The notes under the pieces: generated by a model | Databases searched by the model: none | Seen by the model: only the letters and a program-made list of their open reading frames with translations | Told to the model about the DNA's origin: nothing | Assembly: GCA_020205615.1 (NCBI GenBank) | Contig: CM035164.1 | Span: 4,429,501 to 4,493,500 of the forward strand | DNA from: Panax quinquefolius | Taxonomy: Eukaryota > Streptophyta > Magnoliopsida > Apiales > Araliaceae | Direction: 5' to 3' | DNA: 64,000 nucleotides | Shown: piece after piece, positions 1 through 10,413 of the stretch | How positions within the stretch are numbered: the first letter of the stretch is position 1 | How the letters are laid out: each line of letters starts with the position of its first letter | Made by a program: the position numbers and the translations under genes

Positions 1-108
1 TTGAAATATTTGCGTATTTAACCCATAACTATCCACATTAATCAAATCAACCCTTACTATTTCAAAATAAAGGAAATTCTTTTTATTTAAAAATTTGAGG
101 GTCTTACA
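1..108 (-). repeat. Partial LTR (start of the 3' LTR of E2)
   Basis: Ends in GGGTCTTACA, which on the minus strand is the TGTAAGACCC start shared by the other LTRs. It matches 16983-17090 closely. The rest of this LTR lies before the window. Confidence 0.9.
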
Positions 109-109
109 A

Positions 110-120
110 CCTCCCTCCTT
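110..120 (-). other. Polypurine tract of E2
   Basis: On the minus strand it reads AAGGAGGGAGG directly before the LTR start TGTAAGACCC. This is the plus-strand primer site of an LTR retrotransposon. Confidence 0.75.
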
Positions 121-321
121 ATGAAATTTCGTCCTCGAAATTGGCGTACTTACACAGTGTTTTAAAAGGTGAGGATACCTCGCTTTCATTTTCGTTTCCA
201 ATTCGGTCATTTCCTCTATAGCATGATTCCTCCACAAAACTTTAACTTGTGGTATAACCTTTCTCTTGGCGTAGGACATGCTCCTTCCTATCCAAAATCT
301 TGGACGGTACCTCCTCATACG

Positions 322-326
322 TTAAG
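322..326. repeat. Target-site duplication TTAAG, left copy
   Basis: TTAAG directly before the LTR end at 327 is repeated at 10409-10413 directly after the LTR end at 10408. Five bases is the usual duplication for Ty3/gypsy integrase. Confidence 0.9.
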
Positions 327-867
327 TGTGGCGCCCCCAAAATAGGTATACATCACCCATTACGAGTTGTCGATACATGAGTGCGAAACAACTACAACTT
401 TATTATTACAATGATAAAGCGTGAGTTTAAATACAAATATTATCTTCTAGACAATATTTATACTCAAATAAATCCTCATCACATTTATTGATACATTATT
501 TTACAAAATGGTGAGGACTACTAAACAATCCTTTCTAAAACCTTCATTCCATTTACCCAGGCTAAATACTTCATTTATATTCTCGCCTCACGAGAAGAAT
601 GGAACAAAAAGGAAAAGGGTGAGCTCAACTAGCTCGATAAAGAATATTATGACTAAGATAATATACAACAAATTATCGTTAGTCTTCACGAGGGAAAAAT
701 CGATAGAATCTGATAGGCAACAAGTTTTGGATCAATATTCGCATGGTGAAATAATAATTCATAGAAGAGTTACGTGAGAATGAAATCTACTATAATCTAT
801 GAATTTAACGAGTCCATCATCAATATTTTATCACTGTAACATCAATCGATATTCATCTCAAATCAAA

Positions 868-1062
868 TATTCATCTTTGCACTTCTGAGCCAAAGATATT
901 CATCAATCGGTCGTGTTCATCTCAACACTGTTCATCTTTTGCACTCTGGCCAAAGATATTCATCGATTAAGTCGTATTCATTTAAACACTGTTCATCTTT
1001 GCACTCTGGGCCAAAGATATTCTTGAGAAATCATTCATCTTGCACTTCTGGGCAAAGATATT
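868..1062 (-). repeat. Stem-loop repeat array in LTR, 4 units
   Basis: Four units with arms ATCTTTG and CAAAGAT around a loop of about 10 bases. The loops differ between units (CACTTCTGAGC, CACTCTGG, CACTCTGGGC, CACTTCTGGG) while the arms hardly change; the fourth has lost one T. It lies downstream of the TATA box on the minus strand, so it should be transcribed in the leader. Confidence 0.75.
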
Positions 1063-1297
1063 CAATAATATCATCATTTAAGGCGAGGATGATGAAAAAT
1101 ATTTTTAAAAAGCGAATCCGGTGAAACAAAATGACAAGGATTAAGGATTAATGATTAGTACTTTGTTTTATCCATGTCCAACAATACCTCAAAAATAATC
1201 ATAGTGGTGTAAAATTCGAGAATGATCAAAACATGGATCTGATCAAAGCTAGTATCCGAATAGATATTTTAGACGAAAAGAAGAAATTTTATTTTTC

Positions 1298-1505
1298 GAT
1301 GAATAGTCTTGTAAGTATCGTGAATAGTCTTGTAGTATCGTGAATAGTCAAGTATCGTGAATAGTAACTCAGACACACAAAAGATAGAAATTCCACAAAA
1401 AAAACATTTTCACGCTTCATGAATAGTACTCGTGAATAGTAACTTCGTGAATAGTAACTCATGAATAGTAACTTCGTGAATAGTAACTCATGAATAGTAA
1501 CCCAG
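1298..1505 (-). repeat. GTGAATAGTAAC minisatellite in LTR
   Basis: About ten short units of the form TCGTGAATAGTAAC or TCATGAATAGTAAC in two clusters, separated by a unique piece at about 1370-1425. Downstream of the TATA box on the minus strand. Confidence 0.8.
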
Positions 1506-1760
1506 AGCATGAAAAAGTTCCAAATTTGATAAAAAGTTCAATCGATATTTGACATAATGATATTGAAGAAATAATATCATTCTGAAAAAAAATAACATCC
1601 CTTACCTCAAAGAATCGGTGCCGGAAGGAAGGTCGGAAGTGATCTTTGAATGAAACTTATACTAAGCGGCAACTCTCAAAGTATCTAAATACTCACAAAA
1701 TCGCTCGATAATATAGAGAGAAAGAAAACTTTGTTTACGGTGTGATTTTCAATTCTAACA

Positions 1761-1780
1761 GCCCTCTATTTATAGGAAAA
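1761..1780 (-). promoter_or_regulatory. TATA box of the E1 3' LTR
   Basis: Minus-strand CCTATAAATAGAGGG is a near-perfect plant TATA box, and its core is conserved in all six long LTRs here. Transcription should start about 25-35 bases towards lower coordinates, near 1735. Confidence 0.75.
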
Positions 1781-2785
1781 TGTTAGCCGTGCAAAGGCAG
1801 ACTTGACACTTTACTGATGGCTTTTTACACTTACTATTGCCACCCACCACATTTGAAATAAAATTCAGCACATTTCTTCACCAACCACAAGTGTGGCCCC
1901 CTCAATTCTAAATTTTCCACCAAAATCAATTATAAACCTAATTTTCGAATCAGACACCTCTTAAAATTCACAACAAATCATTCGTGCATTTTTAACGGTT
2001 CAAAATTTGTGGACATATACTCAACTTATGTATGTATAACATACCCAAAAATTACCACAATCAGCGGTCGGATTAAAAATTATAACCCCATGATATATCT
2101 CTAAAAACCCACGATTTAATTTTTTTAATACCTCGATCGGTAAAATCTTGATAAAACACCTCAACAATAATTTCTTCATTTATAACCACATAAATAAATC
2201 CATCATTTATATCCACATAAAATAAATATTTCTTTATCATATGAATCGATAATTAATTATTCACAAATAATATTACGAGAATCCTGATTATAATGACGAC
2301 GGTAGTTCCGAGGAAGAGGGGCTTTCAGATAAGGATTTCTCCTTCTTTGGCGCATGATTAGGTGACCAAACCTCTCCTTGTGAGAACTTTCTAGACATTG
2401 CCAATAATGCTATCTAATAATATTATTCAAATAATATGAATTATTGATCGATAATGGAGATAATGCGGTGACAATTATTGAACAATGATAATATAAAATA
2501 TCAATATGACAATTATTGAATCGATAAAATAAAATATTGAGCGATAACTCTTGTGAAAATTATTGAGTAGTGCCTTTTACGTAAGGATCGATAATTCAAC
2601 AATCATGCAATCTGGTGTCTTCTTTGTGCGACCGCGCGTATTCTTGTATTTTAACCACCGGGTATTCAACGATCTTACTTGGTAACAACTACGGCCGTTA
2701 TTTTTAACCAACTTATATTTGTCGTTTTCTTCATCAATCGCTTTTTAGTTATGGGGCCCACACATGGTTGCTGCTGCCGTAAATA

Positions 2786-2852
2786 CGAATATTCCAAGCG
2801 ATGCGAATATTCCACGACCAAACGAATATTCCCAAACAAAAATGAATATTTT
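2786..2852 (-). promoter_or_regulatory. Cluster of GAATATTC palindromes in U3
   Basis: Three perfect GAATATTC sites at 2788, 2805 and 2824, plus GAATATTT at 2844, at 17-20-base spacing. The 8-mer fits the heat-shock element core GAAnnTTC. It is about 1 kb upstream of the TATA box. The regulatory role is inferred. Confidence 0.45.
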
Positions 2853-2987
2853 ATAACCACTTGCTTATTTTGAAATATTTGCGTATTTAACCCTTAACTA
2901 TCCACATTAATCAAATCAACCCTTACTATTTCAAAATAATAAATAAAGGAAATTCCTTTTATTTAAAAAAAATTTGAGGTCTTCTGA

Positions 2988-2998
2988 CCTCCCTTCTT
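2988..2998 (-). other. Polypurine tract of E1
   Basis: Minus strand AAGAAGGGAGG, next to the 3' LTR. One base differs from the AAGGAGGGAGG form of E2 and E3. Confidence 0.7.
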
Positions 2999-2999
2999 A

Positions 3000-3430
3000 T
3001 GAAATTTCGTCCTCGAAATTGGCGTACGATACTGGTGTTTGAAAAGGTGAGGATACCTCGCTTTCATTTCCGTTTCAATTCGGTCATTTCCTCTATAGCA
3101 TGATTCCTCCACAAAACTTTAACTTGTGGTATGACCTTTCTTGGCGTGGGGACATGCTCCTTCTATCCAAAATCTTGATGGTACCTCCTCATACGTTAAG
3201 TCTTGGCTATCTAAATGGGTTCTAACTTTCTATAGCGTGGTTCGGGTCTTTCACATATTCTGAAAATGGATATATGAAACACATTATGAACACGAGACAT
3301 ACTTGGAGGTAATGCAAGTCTATAGGCTACATTTCCTACCGGTCGAGAATTTGAAATGGACGATAAATCGTGGATTGAGCTTTCCTCTCTTCCCAAATCT
3401 TGTAACTCCCTTCCGTGGAGCGACTTCATG
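3000..3430 (-). pseudogene. Chromodomain region and C-terminus of pol, E1
   Basis: The stretch MSRVHNVFHIS followed by an EPRY-like segment at 3211-3429 is the conserved link between integrase and chromodomain in chromoviruses. The chromodomain itself is easiest to read in the copy at 52642-53085; here it is broken by frameshifts and, further on, stops. In this family the chromodomain guides integrase to marked chromatin. Confidence 0.7.
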
Positions 3431-4330
3431 ACAATACATGATCCCCTACATTAAATTCCCGTCCTTTCGATGAAGATCGCATAACTCTTTTGTCGATCTT
3501 GGCCGTTTGTATCGTTGTCGAATCATTTGGATCTTTTCGGTGAGTCATACACGTACTAACTTTCGGGTCCCAACAATGTTGCTTCACCCACCTCATCCCA
3601 ACATATTGGAAGCGACATTTTCGTCCATATAATGCTTGAATGGAGCCACACCTATACTTGCACGATAAGCTGTTGTTGTTGTAGGAGAATTCCACCGATG
3701 GTAAATACTTATCCCAAGCGCCCTTGAAAGTCAGGACCACGAGTCTTAATAAATCTTCAAGAGTTTGAATAGTCCTCTACGATTGTCCGTCTGGTTTTGG
3801 GGATGGTATGCGAACTAAATCGCAAATCCGTGCCCATAGCTTTTTGCAAGCTAACCCAAAATCTTGAAGTGAATCTTGGGTCACGATCCGAAACTATGGA
3901 TCTGGGCATGCCATGCAACCTCACGATCTCATTTACGTCACATACTAGCAAGGCGTTCAGAGGAATAAGTCTCCGTATCGGTAAGAAATGAAGCGAGACT
4001 TGGTTAATCTATCAACAATAACCCAAATAGCATTGATGCCTTGAGAAGCAAGTAGGAAGACAAAATGTGAAATCCATGGTAATGTGTTCCACTTCCATTC
4101 AAGGAATCTCAAGTGGTTGCAGCGGACCCTTAGGTACTAGATGCTCGCCTTCTGCGTTAGCAAGTTAAACACATCGAGATAAACTTTGCAATCTCTCTTC
4201 ATATTATTCCACCAAAATGTATGTCGAAGATCACGATACATTTTAGTACTTCGAGGATGGATTGCAAATGGTGTATTGTGTGCCTCCATCATAATCTTGT
4301 ACTTCAAATCAGTCGTTAGGAACACTGAAG
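3426..4330 (-). pseudogene. Integrase of E1 (H2C2 finger and DDE core)
   Basis: Integrase inserts the cDNA into the chromosome. The N-terminal H2C2 zinc-binding part is at 4137-4325 (H-x-x-x-x-x-x-H seen as HNTPFAIH). The core has the motif [14 protein letters not shown] at about 3880-3925, which holds the second catalytic Asp, and the region of the final Glu near 3770. The C-terminal part continues to 3426 (SVEFSYNNN, ALYGRKC). The pieces lie in different frames, with breaks near 4130, 3955 and 3755. The order H2C2-core-chromodomain is that of a chromovirus. Confidence 0.8.
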
Positions 4331-4479
4331 TCTAGAGTGGACTCGAAGTATTCCTTCTTCATCGATTCTCGCTTAGGAATAGCTCCTTCTTGTACTTTCT
4401 TCTTCATACGCATCGACTCTCACAAAGATTCGGTGGCTTGAAAGCAACCTTAACTTTTCTATTAAAGTTGGCTCTGTCG

Positions 4480-4870
4480 TATACTTGACATCATCGCTTT
4501 TCGTTCCGCATATGATCTTCTACTCGATCGTCGTCATTTACCACGTTAAACTTTACCGGGATGGTATTGAATAGTGTGGTCGTAGTCTTTCGATAGCTCG
4601 AGCCAGCGTCATTTGCCGCGTGTTGAGTTCTTTTGAGTGAAGAAATATTTAAGGCTTTTATGATCTGAATATATCTCCACTTTCTCCCCATATAGATAGT
4701 GCCTCCATATCTTTTTAAAGCTTATTGCATTGCTATGACTCTAGATCATGAGTAGGATAATTCCTCTCATACTCTTTAAGTTGTCGCGAGGCATAGGCTA
4801 TGACTTTCCCACGTTGCATGAGAACACATCCTAACCCTTTGCACGAAGCATCATTTGTAGATAACAAATC
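4480..4870 (-). pseudogene. RNase H domain of E1
   Basis: Lies between RT and integrase, where Ty3 RNase H is expected, and removes RNA template during cDNA synthesis. The region encodes the Tekay-type segment that in the copy at 54183-54386 reads [20 protein letters not shown]. Here it is interrupted by frameshifts. The stretch is absent from the bodies of E2 and E3. Confidence 0.65.
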
Positions 4871-4989
4871 CATCCAAGAACGGATGGTATTGTTAGAAGC
4901 AGTCTTAGAAATAAGTCTCCTCTTAAGCTCTTGGAAACTTTTCTCGCATTCTTTCGCTCCAAGCGAATTTTGTATCCTTAGGAGTTATT

Positions 4990-5690
4990 TGAGTTAATGG
5001 AGTAGCGATTAGAAAACCCTTCCACGAATCTCAGATAATAACCAAATTAAGCCCAAAAAGCTACGTACTTGATCATGCGAGCCGGTTGCTCGACTTTGTA
5101 TTGCTTCAATCTTGTTGGATCAGCGGATACTCCGTGTTTTGACACCACATGCCCAAGAAATGCTACTTCCTCAAGCGAACTCGCATTTCTTCAATTTGGC
5201 ATATAGTTGGTTTTCACGAAGCCTTTGGAGTACCGACTTCAAATGGTGCTCATGATCTTCACGACTTTTGGAATATATAAGGATGTCATCAATAAAACAA
5301 CAACAAAATGATCAAATATTCCTTGAATACTCGGTTCATCATATCCATGAAAGCCGCATGGGAGCATTAGTTAGTCCGAAAGACATGACTAAGAATTCAT
5401 AATGCCCATCTGCAGGAGTTACGAAGGCGGTCTTTGGAATATCCTCGATTCTAATTTTCATTTGATGATATCGAGCGAAGATCGATTTTGAAAAGAATTG
5501 TGCCCCCTTGCTGTTGGTCAAACAAGTCATCAATACGAGGTGTAGAGGATACCTATTCTTGATGGTGACATGGTTCGATTCAGATAGTCGATACAAAATC
5601 GCATACTCCGTCTTTCTTTTTTACAAATAAAGCAGGAGCACCCCGAGGAGCGTCTTGGGGCGAATGAAGCCGATGTCCAACAATTCTGTA
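4990..5690 (-). pseudogene. Reverse transcriptase of E1
   Basis: Copies the element RNA into cDNA. Segments seen are [19 protein letters not shown] (fingers) and [19 protein letters not shown] with SFGLTNAP (palm) at 5339-5596, and the thumb part towards 4990. The active-site motif, intact as FIDDI in the copy at about 54935-54950, has lost one T in a T-run here near 5290, so it is out of frame. Lineage is Ty3/gypsy. Confidence 0.8.
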
Positions 5691-5968
5691 GTTGGACCTT
5701 TAACTCTGAAGTTCAATAGGAGCCATTCGATATGGGGTTTTAGAAATGGGCTTTGTGCAGGTTCAAGATCAATAAAGAATTCAACTTCACGTTACGGGGG
5801 TAGGCGGGAAGTTCTTGAAATCGTCGGAAAGTCGATAACAACGGGAATATTATTCAAATTTGGCGTGTCTTTATTCAAATCCATAACATGGGCTAAGAAA
5901 GCTTGACATCGTTTTTTGATAAGCGAATAGCTTTATGATTAGATATAGCGGTGATTGATTTTAATGGT

Positions 5969-6345
5969 TTAGTTGCTTGAATTAAATGTACTGACGGGTT
6001 GGTTAGGAATATGAAAACTAACAACCTTACGAAAACAATCAATTTTGGCATGATGAGTAGTTAACCAATCAATCCCTAAAATCACATCAAAAGCAAGTAT
6101 CTTTAAAGAGATAAGGTCGGCGGGTAAGGTGATGGTGCGACTTGAATCAAACAAGATTTATAAGCGAGTGGATGTGATGAAAGTTTCTCTAGCGGAGTTT
6201 CCACGAGATAGATCAAAGTCTAATTTCTCTCGAGTCGAGTTTAAGCGTTGAGCACATGCGGGAGAGATAAATGAATGGGTAGCACCGGTATCAAGTAAGG
6301 TATAAAACATGAGAATTTATAAATAGCTTACCGTGATAACCTCGT
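5969..6345 (-). pseudogene. Aspartic protease of E1
   Basis: Retropepsin-like domain that would process Gag-Pol. The conserved C-terminal part reads FDVILGIDWLTTHHAKIDC at 5969-6154. The N-terminal part with the active-site DTG-like turn is near 6300 and is split by small indels. Confidence 0.72.
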
Positions 6346-6359
6346 TTGGGTTCCTCGCA

Positions 6360-7556
6360 TTATGACCGATCCTGACAAAGCGCTCTTCCGGAATCGTTGA
6401 CTTTGACTTTTACGGGACGATCTTTTGAGTCGCCGTCCCATTGAACTAGGTTTATTCTGCGTCTGATCTCGGCGATATGTCCTTCCTTTCCACAACTATA
6501 GCATACCTTGAAGCTGTTGTGGGCGGTTTGGGTGATATGTCCCTCTTTTCGCATTTGTAGCATATAATGGGTGGTCGATCTCCTCCCCTTAGAACCGATT
6601 CTTTCTGTGCCTTTGTCGTCTTCACATAGTCGTTGTTAAATCTCCTCTTTTTAAAATCTCCTCTGACTTCGCTTCTTACATTTTCATGGCCATGATTACC
6701 ACGGAGTGGTTACCATTACTGTCGTCTGTTTCTTTCTCATGAGTTATCATTATTACATTTGTTTGCTATCTACAGATACGATCTGGTTATGGTCCCTCGG
6801 TTGGTAGTACTCGTTATCTCGCTCTAATAATTGAGCCACATTTACAACATCGAATAAAGAAAGTTTATGAGAAATGAGATCTTGGCGTATCTAGGGTTTC
6901 AAACCTCTAAGAAACATCCGCGTCATCGTTCCTCATCCTCCACCAAATGAGGTCTGAACACTGGATAACTCTGCAAACTTTGCCTCGTCTTTGAGACCGT
7001 CGTCGTGTTGTTTTGTTCAATCGATGAACTCCACTTCCTTCGTATAGCGAACACTTTCGAGGAAAGTATTTGTCATTAAATATCTCTGAAAGCGTCTCCC
7101 AAGACATCTTTGAGTGTAATTTGGATGGAGTGCGCTTCCACAGACTCCCACCGATGAGTCTGCCTCGCCGCCCACGGAACATAAAGGTGGCGAATGGAAC
7201 CTCTGTTCCTCGTGCATCCCAAGACATCGAATATCTTGGTAATTTGTTTGACCCATGTTTCGCCGTGATCGGATCGGCTTTCCCTTAAATTCGGTGGTCC
7301 TGACTCTTTGAGCTGCTTGTTTGTGTGTGACCCGTGAATTGCTATCATTTCTCTCTGTATTTTGAACACGAGTCTCCCTAAATCGATTTTGCATGAGCTG
7401 CAAAAAGCTTCTAAACATCCCTCGTTCATCATCTGCTCCGTGGTGGTGTTGTTCACGGGAGGAACATTGTCGACTGTTGCGCGTTCTCCTCGTTGGTAAA
7501 TCTGAGGCATCTCCACGGTCTCATTTACTCCTTTGTTAATATTCTCGATTCGACAT
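6360..7556 (-). pseudogene. Gag of E1 with CCHC knuckles
   Basis: Structural protein of the virus-like particle. The start codon at 7556 is chosen because the matching start in E3 (20864) opens the longest agreement between copies. The capsid part reads GETWVKQITKIFDVLGC and FNDKYFPRK; two zinc-knuckle-like motifs (CYSCGKEGH and a preceding one) are at about 6480-6565. At least five frame changes are needed to follow it, the first only a few codons in, where an extra C appears relative to E3. Confidence 0.75.
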
Positions 7557-7721
7557 TCTCAAATCTTTGTCATAAAACAAGGGTTAATTAAAGAAATCAA
7601 TATATCACATAATATCCCTATATCTTGACCGACTAACAAATAAGCTTAGGTAGGACACCTTAGCGAAGGATTTACTCGTCTCTCCCCTCTAGTTCTATTC
7701 CCGATCTCATGGAGATCATAT

Positions 7722-7741
7722 CCTAAGCTACGATACCAATT
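7722..7741 (-). other. Primer-binding site of E1
   Basis: Minus strand reads TTGGTATCGTAGC directly inside the 5' LTR. It resembles the initiator-Met tRNA complement TGGTATCAGAGC common in plant elements, with two differences. Confidence 0.75.
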
Positions 7742-8277
7742 TGTGGCGCCCCCAAAATAGGTATACATCACCCATTACGAGTTGTCGATACATGAGTGCG
7801 AAACAACTACAACTTTATTATTACAATGATAAAAGCGTGAGTTTAAATACAAATATTATCTTCTAGACAATATTTATACTCAAATAAATCCTCATCACAT
7901 TTATTGATACATTATTTTACAAAAATGGTGAGGACTACTAAACAATCCTTTCTAAAACCTTCATTCCATTACCCCAGGCTTCGTACTCATTTATATTCTA
8001 GCCTCACGAGAAGAATGGAACAAAAAGGAAAAGGGTGAGCTCAACTAGCTCGATAAAGAATATTATGACTAAGATAATATACAACAAATTATCGTTAGTC
8101 TTCACGAGGAAAAATCGATAGAATCTGATAGACAACAAGTTTCGGATCAATATTATGGTGAAATAATAATTCATAGAAGAGTTCGTAGAGAATGAAATCT
8201 ACTATAATCTATGAATTTAACGGTCCATCATCAATATTTTATCCTGTAACATCAATCGATATTCATCTCGAATCAAA

Positions 8278-8472
8278 TATTCATCTTTGCACTACAGGCC
8301 AAAGATATTCATCAATCGGTCGTATTCATCTCAACACTGTTCATCTTTGCACTCTGAGCCAAAGATATTCATCGATTAGTCGTATTCATTTAAACACTGT
8401 TCATCTTTGCACTACGGGCCAAAGATATTCTTGAGAAATCATTCATCTTTGCTCTTCTGGGCAAAGATATTC
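8278..8472 (-). repeat. Stem-loop repeat array in LTR, 4 units
   Basis: Units at 8282, 8342, 8402 and 8444 keep arms ATCTTTG/CAAAGAT; loops include CACTACAGGC, CACTCTGAGC and CACTACGGGC. Unit number and spacing match the partner LTR. Confidence 0.75.
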
Positions 8473-8707
8473 AATAATATCATCATTTAAGGCGAGGATG
8501 ATGAAAAATATTTTTAAAGAAGCGAATCCGGTGAAACAAAATGACAAGGATTAAGGATTAATGATTAGTACTTTGTTTTATCCATGTCCAACAATACCTC
8601 AAAAAATAATCGTAGTGGTGTAAAATTGAGAATGATCAAAACATGGATCTGATCAAAGCTAGTATCCGAATAGATATTTTAGACGAAAAGAAGAAATTTT
8701 ATTTTTC

Positions 8708-8907
8708 GATGAATAGTTGTAGTATCGTGAATAGTCTTAGTATCGTGAATAGTCTTAAAGTATCGTGAATAGTAACTCTCGACACCAAAAGATAGAAATT
8801 CCACAAAAAAAACATTTTCACGCTTCATGAATAGTACTCGTGAATAGTAACTCGTGAATAGTAACTCATGAATAGTAACTCGTGAATAGTAACTCATGAA
8901 TAGTAAC
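8708..8907 (-). repeat. GTGAATAGTAAC minisatellite in LTR
   Basis: Nine or so units split into two clusters as in the partner LTR. The second cluster (8820-8907) is a nearly regular alternation of CTCGTGAATAGTAA and CTCATGAATAGTAA. Confidence 0.8.
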
Positions 8908-9175
8908 CCAGAGCATGAAAAAGTTCCAAATTTGATAAAAGTTGGATCGATATTTCGACATAATGATATTGAAGAAATAATATCATTCGAAAGAAAATAA
9001 CATCCTTACCTCAAAGAATCGGTACTTCTAAGGAAGGAAAGGTCGGAAGTGATCTTTGAATGAAACTTATCTTGACGACAACTCTCAAAGTATCTAAATA
9101 CTCACAAAATCGCTCGATAATATAGAGAGAGAGAGAGAAAACTTTGTTTACGGTGTGATTTTCAATTCTAACTTA

Positions 9176-9195
9176 GCCCTCTATTTATAGGAAAA
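9176..9195 (-). promoter_or_regulatory. TATA box of the E1 5' LTR
   Basis: Minus-strand CCTATAAATAGAGGGC. As the 5' LTR promoter this is the one expected to make the full genomic RNA of E1, starting near 9150. Confidence 0.78.
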
Positions 9196-10199
9196 TGTTA
9201 GCCCGTAAAGCGAGACTTGACACTGCTACACGATGGCTTTACACTGCTACTATTGCCACCCACCACATTTGAAATAAAATTCAGCACATTTCTTCACCAA
9301 CCACAAGTGGGGCCCACTCAATTCTAGAATTTTCCACAAAATCAATTATAAACCTAATTTCGAATCAGACACCTCTTAAAATTCACAACAAATCATTCGT
9401 GCATTTTAACGGTTCAAAATTTGTGGACATATACTCAACTTATGTATGTATAACATACCCAAAAATTACCACAATCAGCGGTCGGATTAAAAATTATAAC
9501 CCATGATATATCTGAAACCCACGATTTAATTTTTAATACCTCGATCGGTAAAATCTTGATAAAACACCTCAACAATAATTTCTTCATTTATAACCACATA
9601 AATAAATCCATCATTTATATCCACATAAAATAAATATTTCTTTATCATATGAATCAATAATTAATTATTCACAAATAATATTACGAGAATCACAATTATA
9701 ATGACGGTAGTTTTCAGGAAAGGGGCTTTCAGATAAGGATTTCTCTCTTCTTCTGGTGGCTATGATTAGGTGACCAAACCTCTCCTTGTGAGAACTTTCT
9801 AGACATTGCCAATAATGCTATCTAATAATATTATTCAAATAATATGAATTATTGATCGATAATGGAGATAATGTGCGGTGACAATTATTGAACAATGATA
9901 ATATAAAATATCAATATGCAATTATTGAATCGATAAAATAAAATATTGAGCGATAACTCTTGTGAAAATTATTGAGTAGTGCCTTCTTACGTAAGGATCA
10001 ATAATTCAACAATCATTGCAATCTGGTGTCTTCTTTGTGCGACCACGCAGCGTATTCTTGTATTTTAACATGGGGTATTCAGCGGTCTTACTTGGTAACA
10101 ACTTCTGTAGTTATTTTTAACTTGACTTATATTTGTCGTTTTCTTCATCCAATCGCTTTTAGTTATGGGGCCCACACATGGCATTGGCTGGCCGTAAAT

Positions 10200-10270
10200 A
10201 CGAATATTCCAAACAAGCGATCTGAATATTCCACGACGAAACGAATATTCCAAGCAAAAATGAATATTTT
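10200..10270 (-). promoter_or_regulatory. Cluster of GAATATTC palindromes in U3
   Basis: Perfect sites at 10202, 10224 and 10243 and a GAATATTT at 10262. Confidence 0.45.
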
Positions 10271-10408
10271 ATAACCACTTGCTTATTTTGAAATATTTGC
10301 GTATTTAACCCTTAACTATCCACATTAATCAAATCAACCCTTACTATTTCAAAATAATAAATAAAGGAAATTCCTTTTTATTTAAAAAAAAAAATTTGAG
10401 GTCTTACA

Positions 10409-10413
10409 TTAAG
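10409..10413. repeat. Target-site duplication TTAAG, right copy
   Basis: Matches 322-326; E2 body sequence resumes directly after it. Confidence 0.9.

Larger units (their letters stand above)
327..2987 (-). repeat. 3' LTR of E1, subtype A
   Basis: Begins TGTGGCGCCCCC on the plus strand, which is the LTR end GGGGGCGCCACA on the minus strand. Pairs with 7742-10408 over its whole length. Its inner edge reads GGTCTTCTGA where other copies read GGTCTTACA, so the minus-strand start is not the normal TG here. Carries a stem-loop array, a GTGAATAGTAAC minisatellite, a TATA box and GAATATTC sites. Confidence 0.92.
327..10408 (-). mobile_element. Complete nested Tekay-type Ty3/gypsy element (E1)
   Basis: About 10.1 kb. 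Two LTRs of 2661 and 2667 bases, primer-binding site, gag-protease-RT-RNase H-integrase-chromodomain body on the minus strand, polypurine tract and a perfect 5-bp target duplication. It is inserted in the 3' part of E2, close to its chromodomain region, so it is younger than E2. The body (4754 bases) has the length expected for one gag-pol frame of about 1500 codons, but the frame is broken every 100-400 bases. The equal LTR lengths and intact duplication suggest a fairly recent insertion, so some of the breaks may be sequence errors. Confidence 0.93.
7742..10408 (-). repeat. 5' LTR of E1, subtype A
   Basis: Starts TGTGGCGCC and ends GGTCTTACA, so both minus-strand ends are the normal TG...CA. 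It drives E1 transcription towards lower coordinates. Confidence 0.93.

Noticed and set aside
939..1124. Short open frames over the stem-loop arrays (also 8192-8434, 14868-15065, 21817-22008, 50398-50595)
   Set aside because: They run on the plus strand, antisense to the element, and exist only because the repeat unit lacks stops in one frame.
7722..7741. A possible tRNA gene because of the tRNA-like 3' complement
   Set aside because: Only the 13-18-base primer-binding site is present; there is no cloverleaf.
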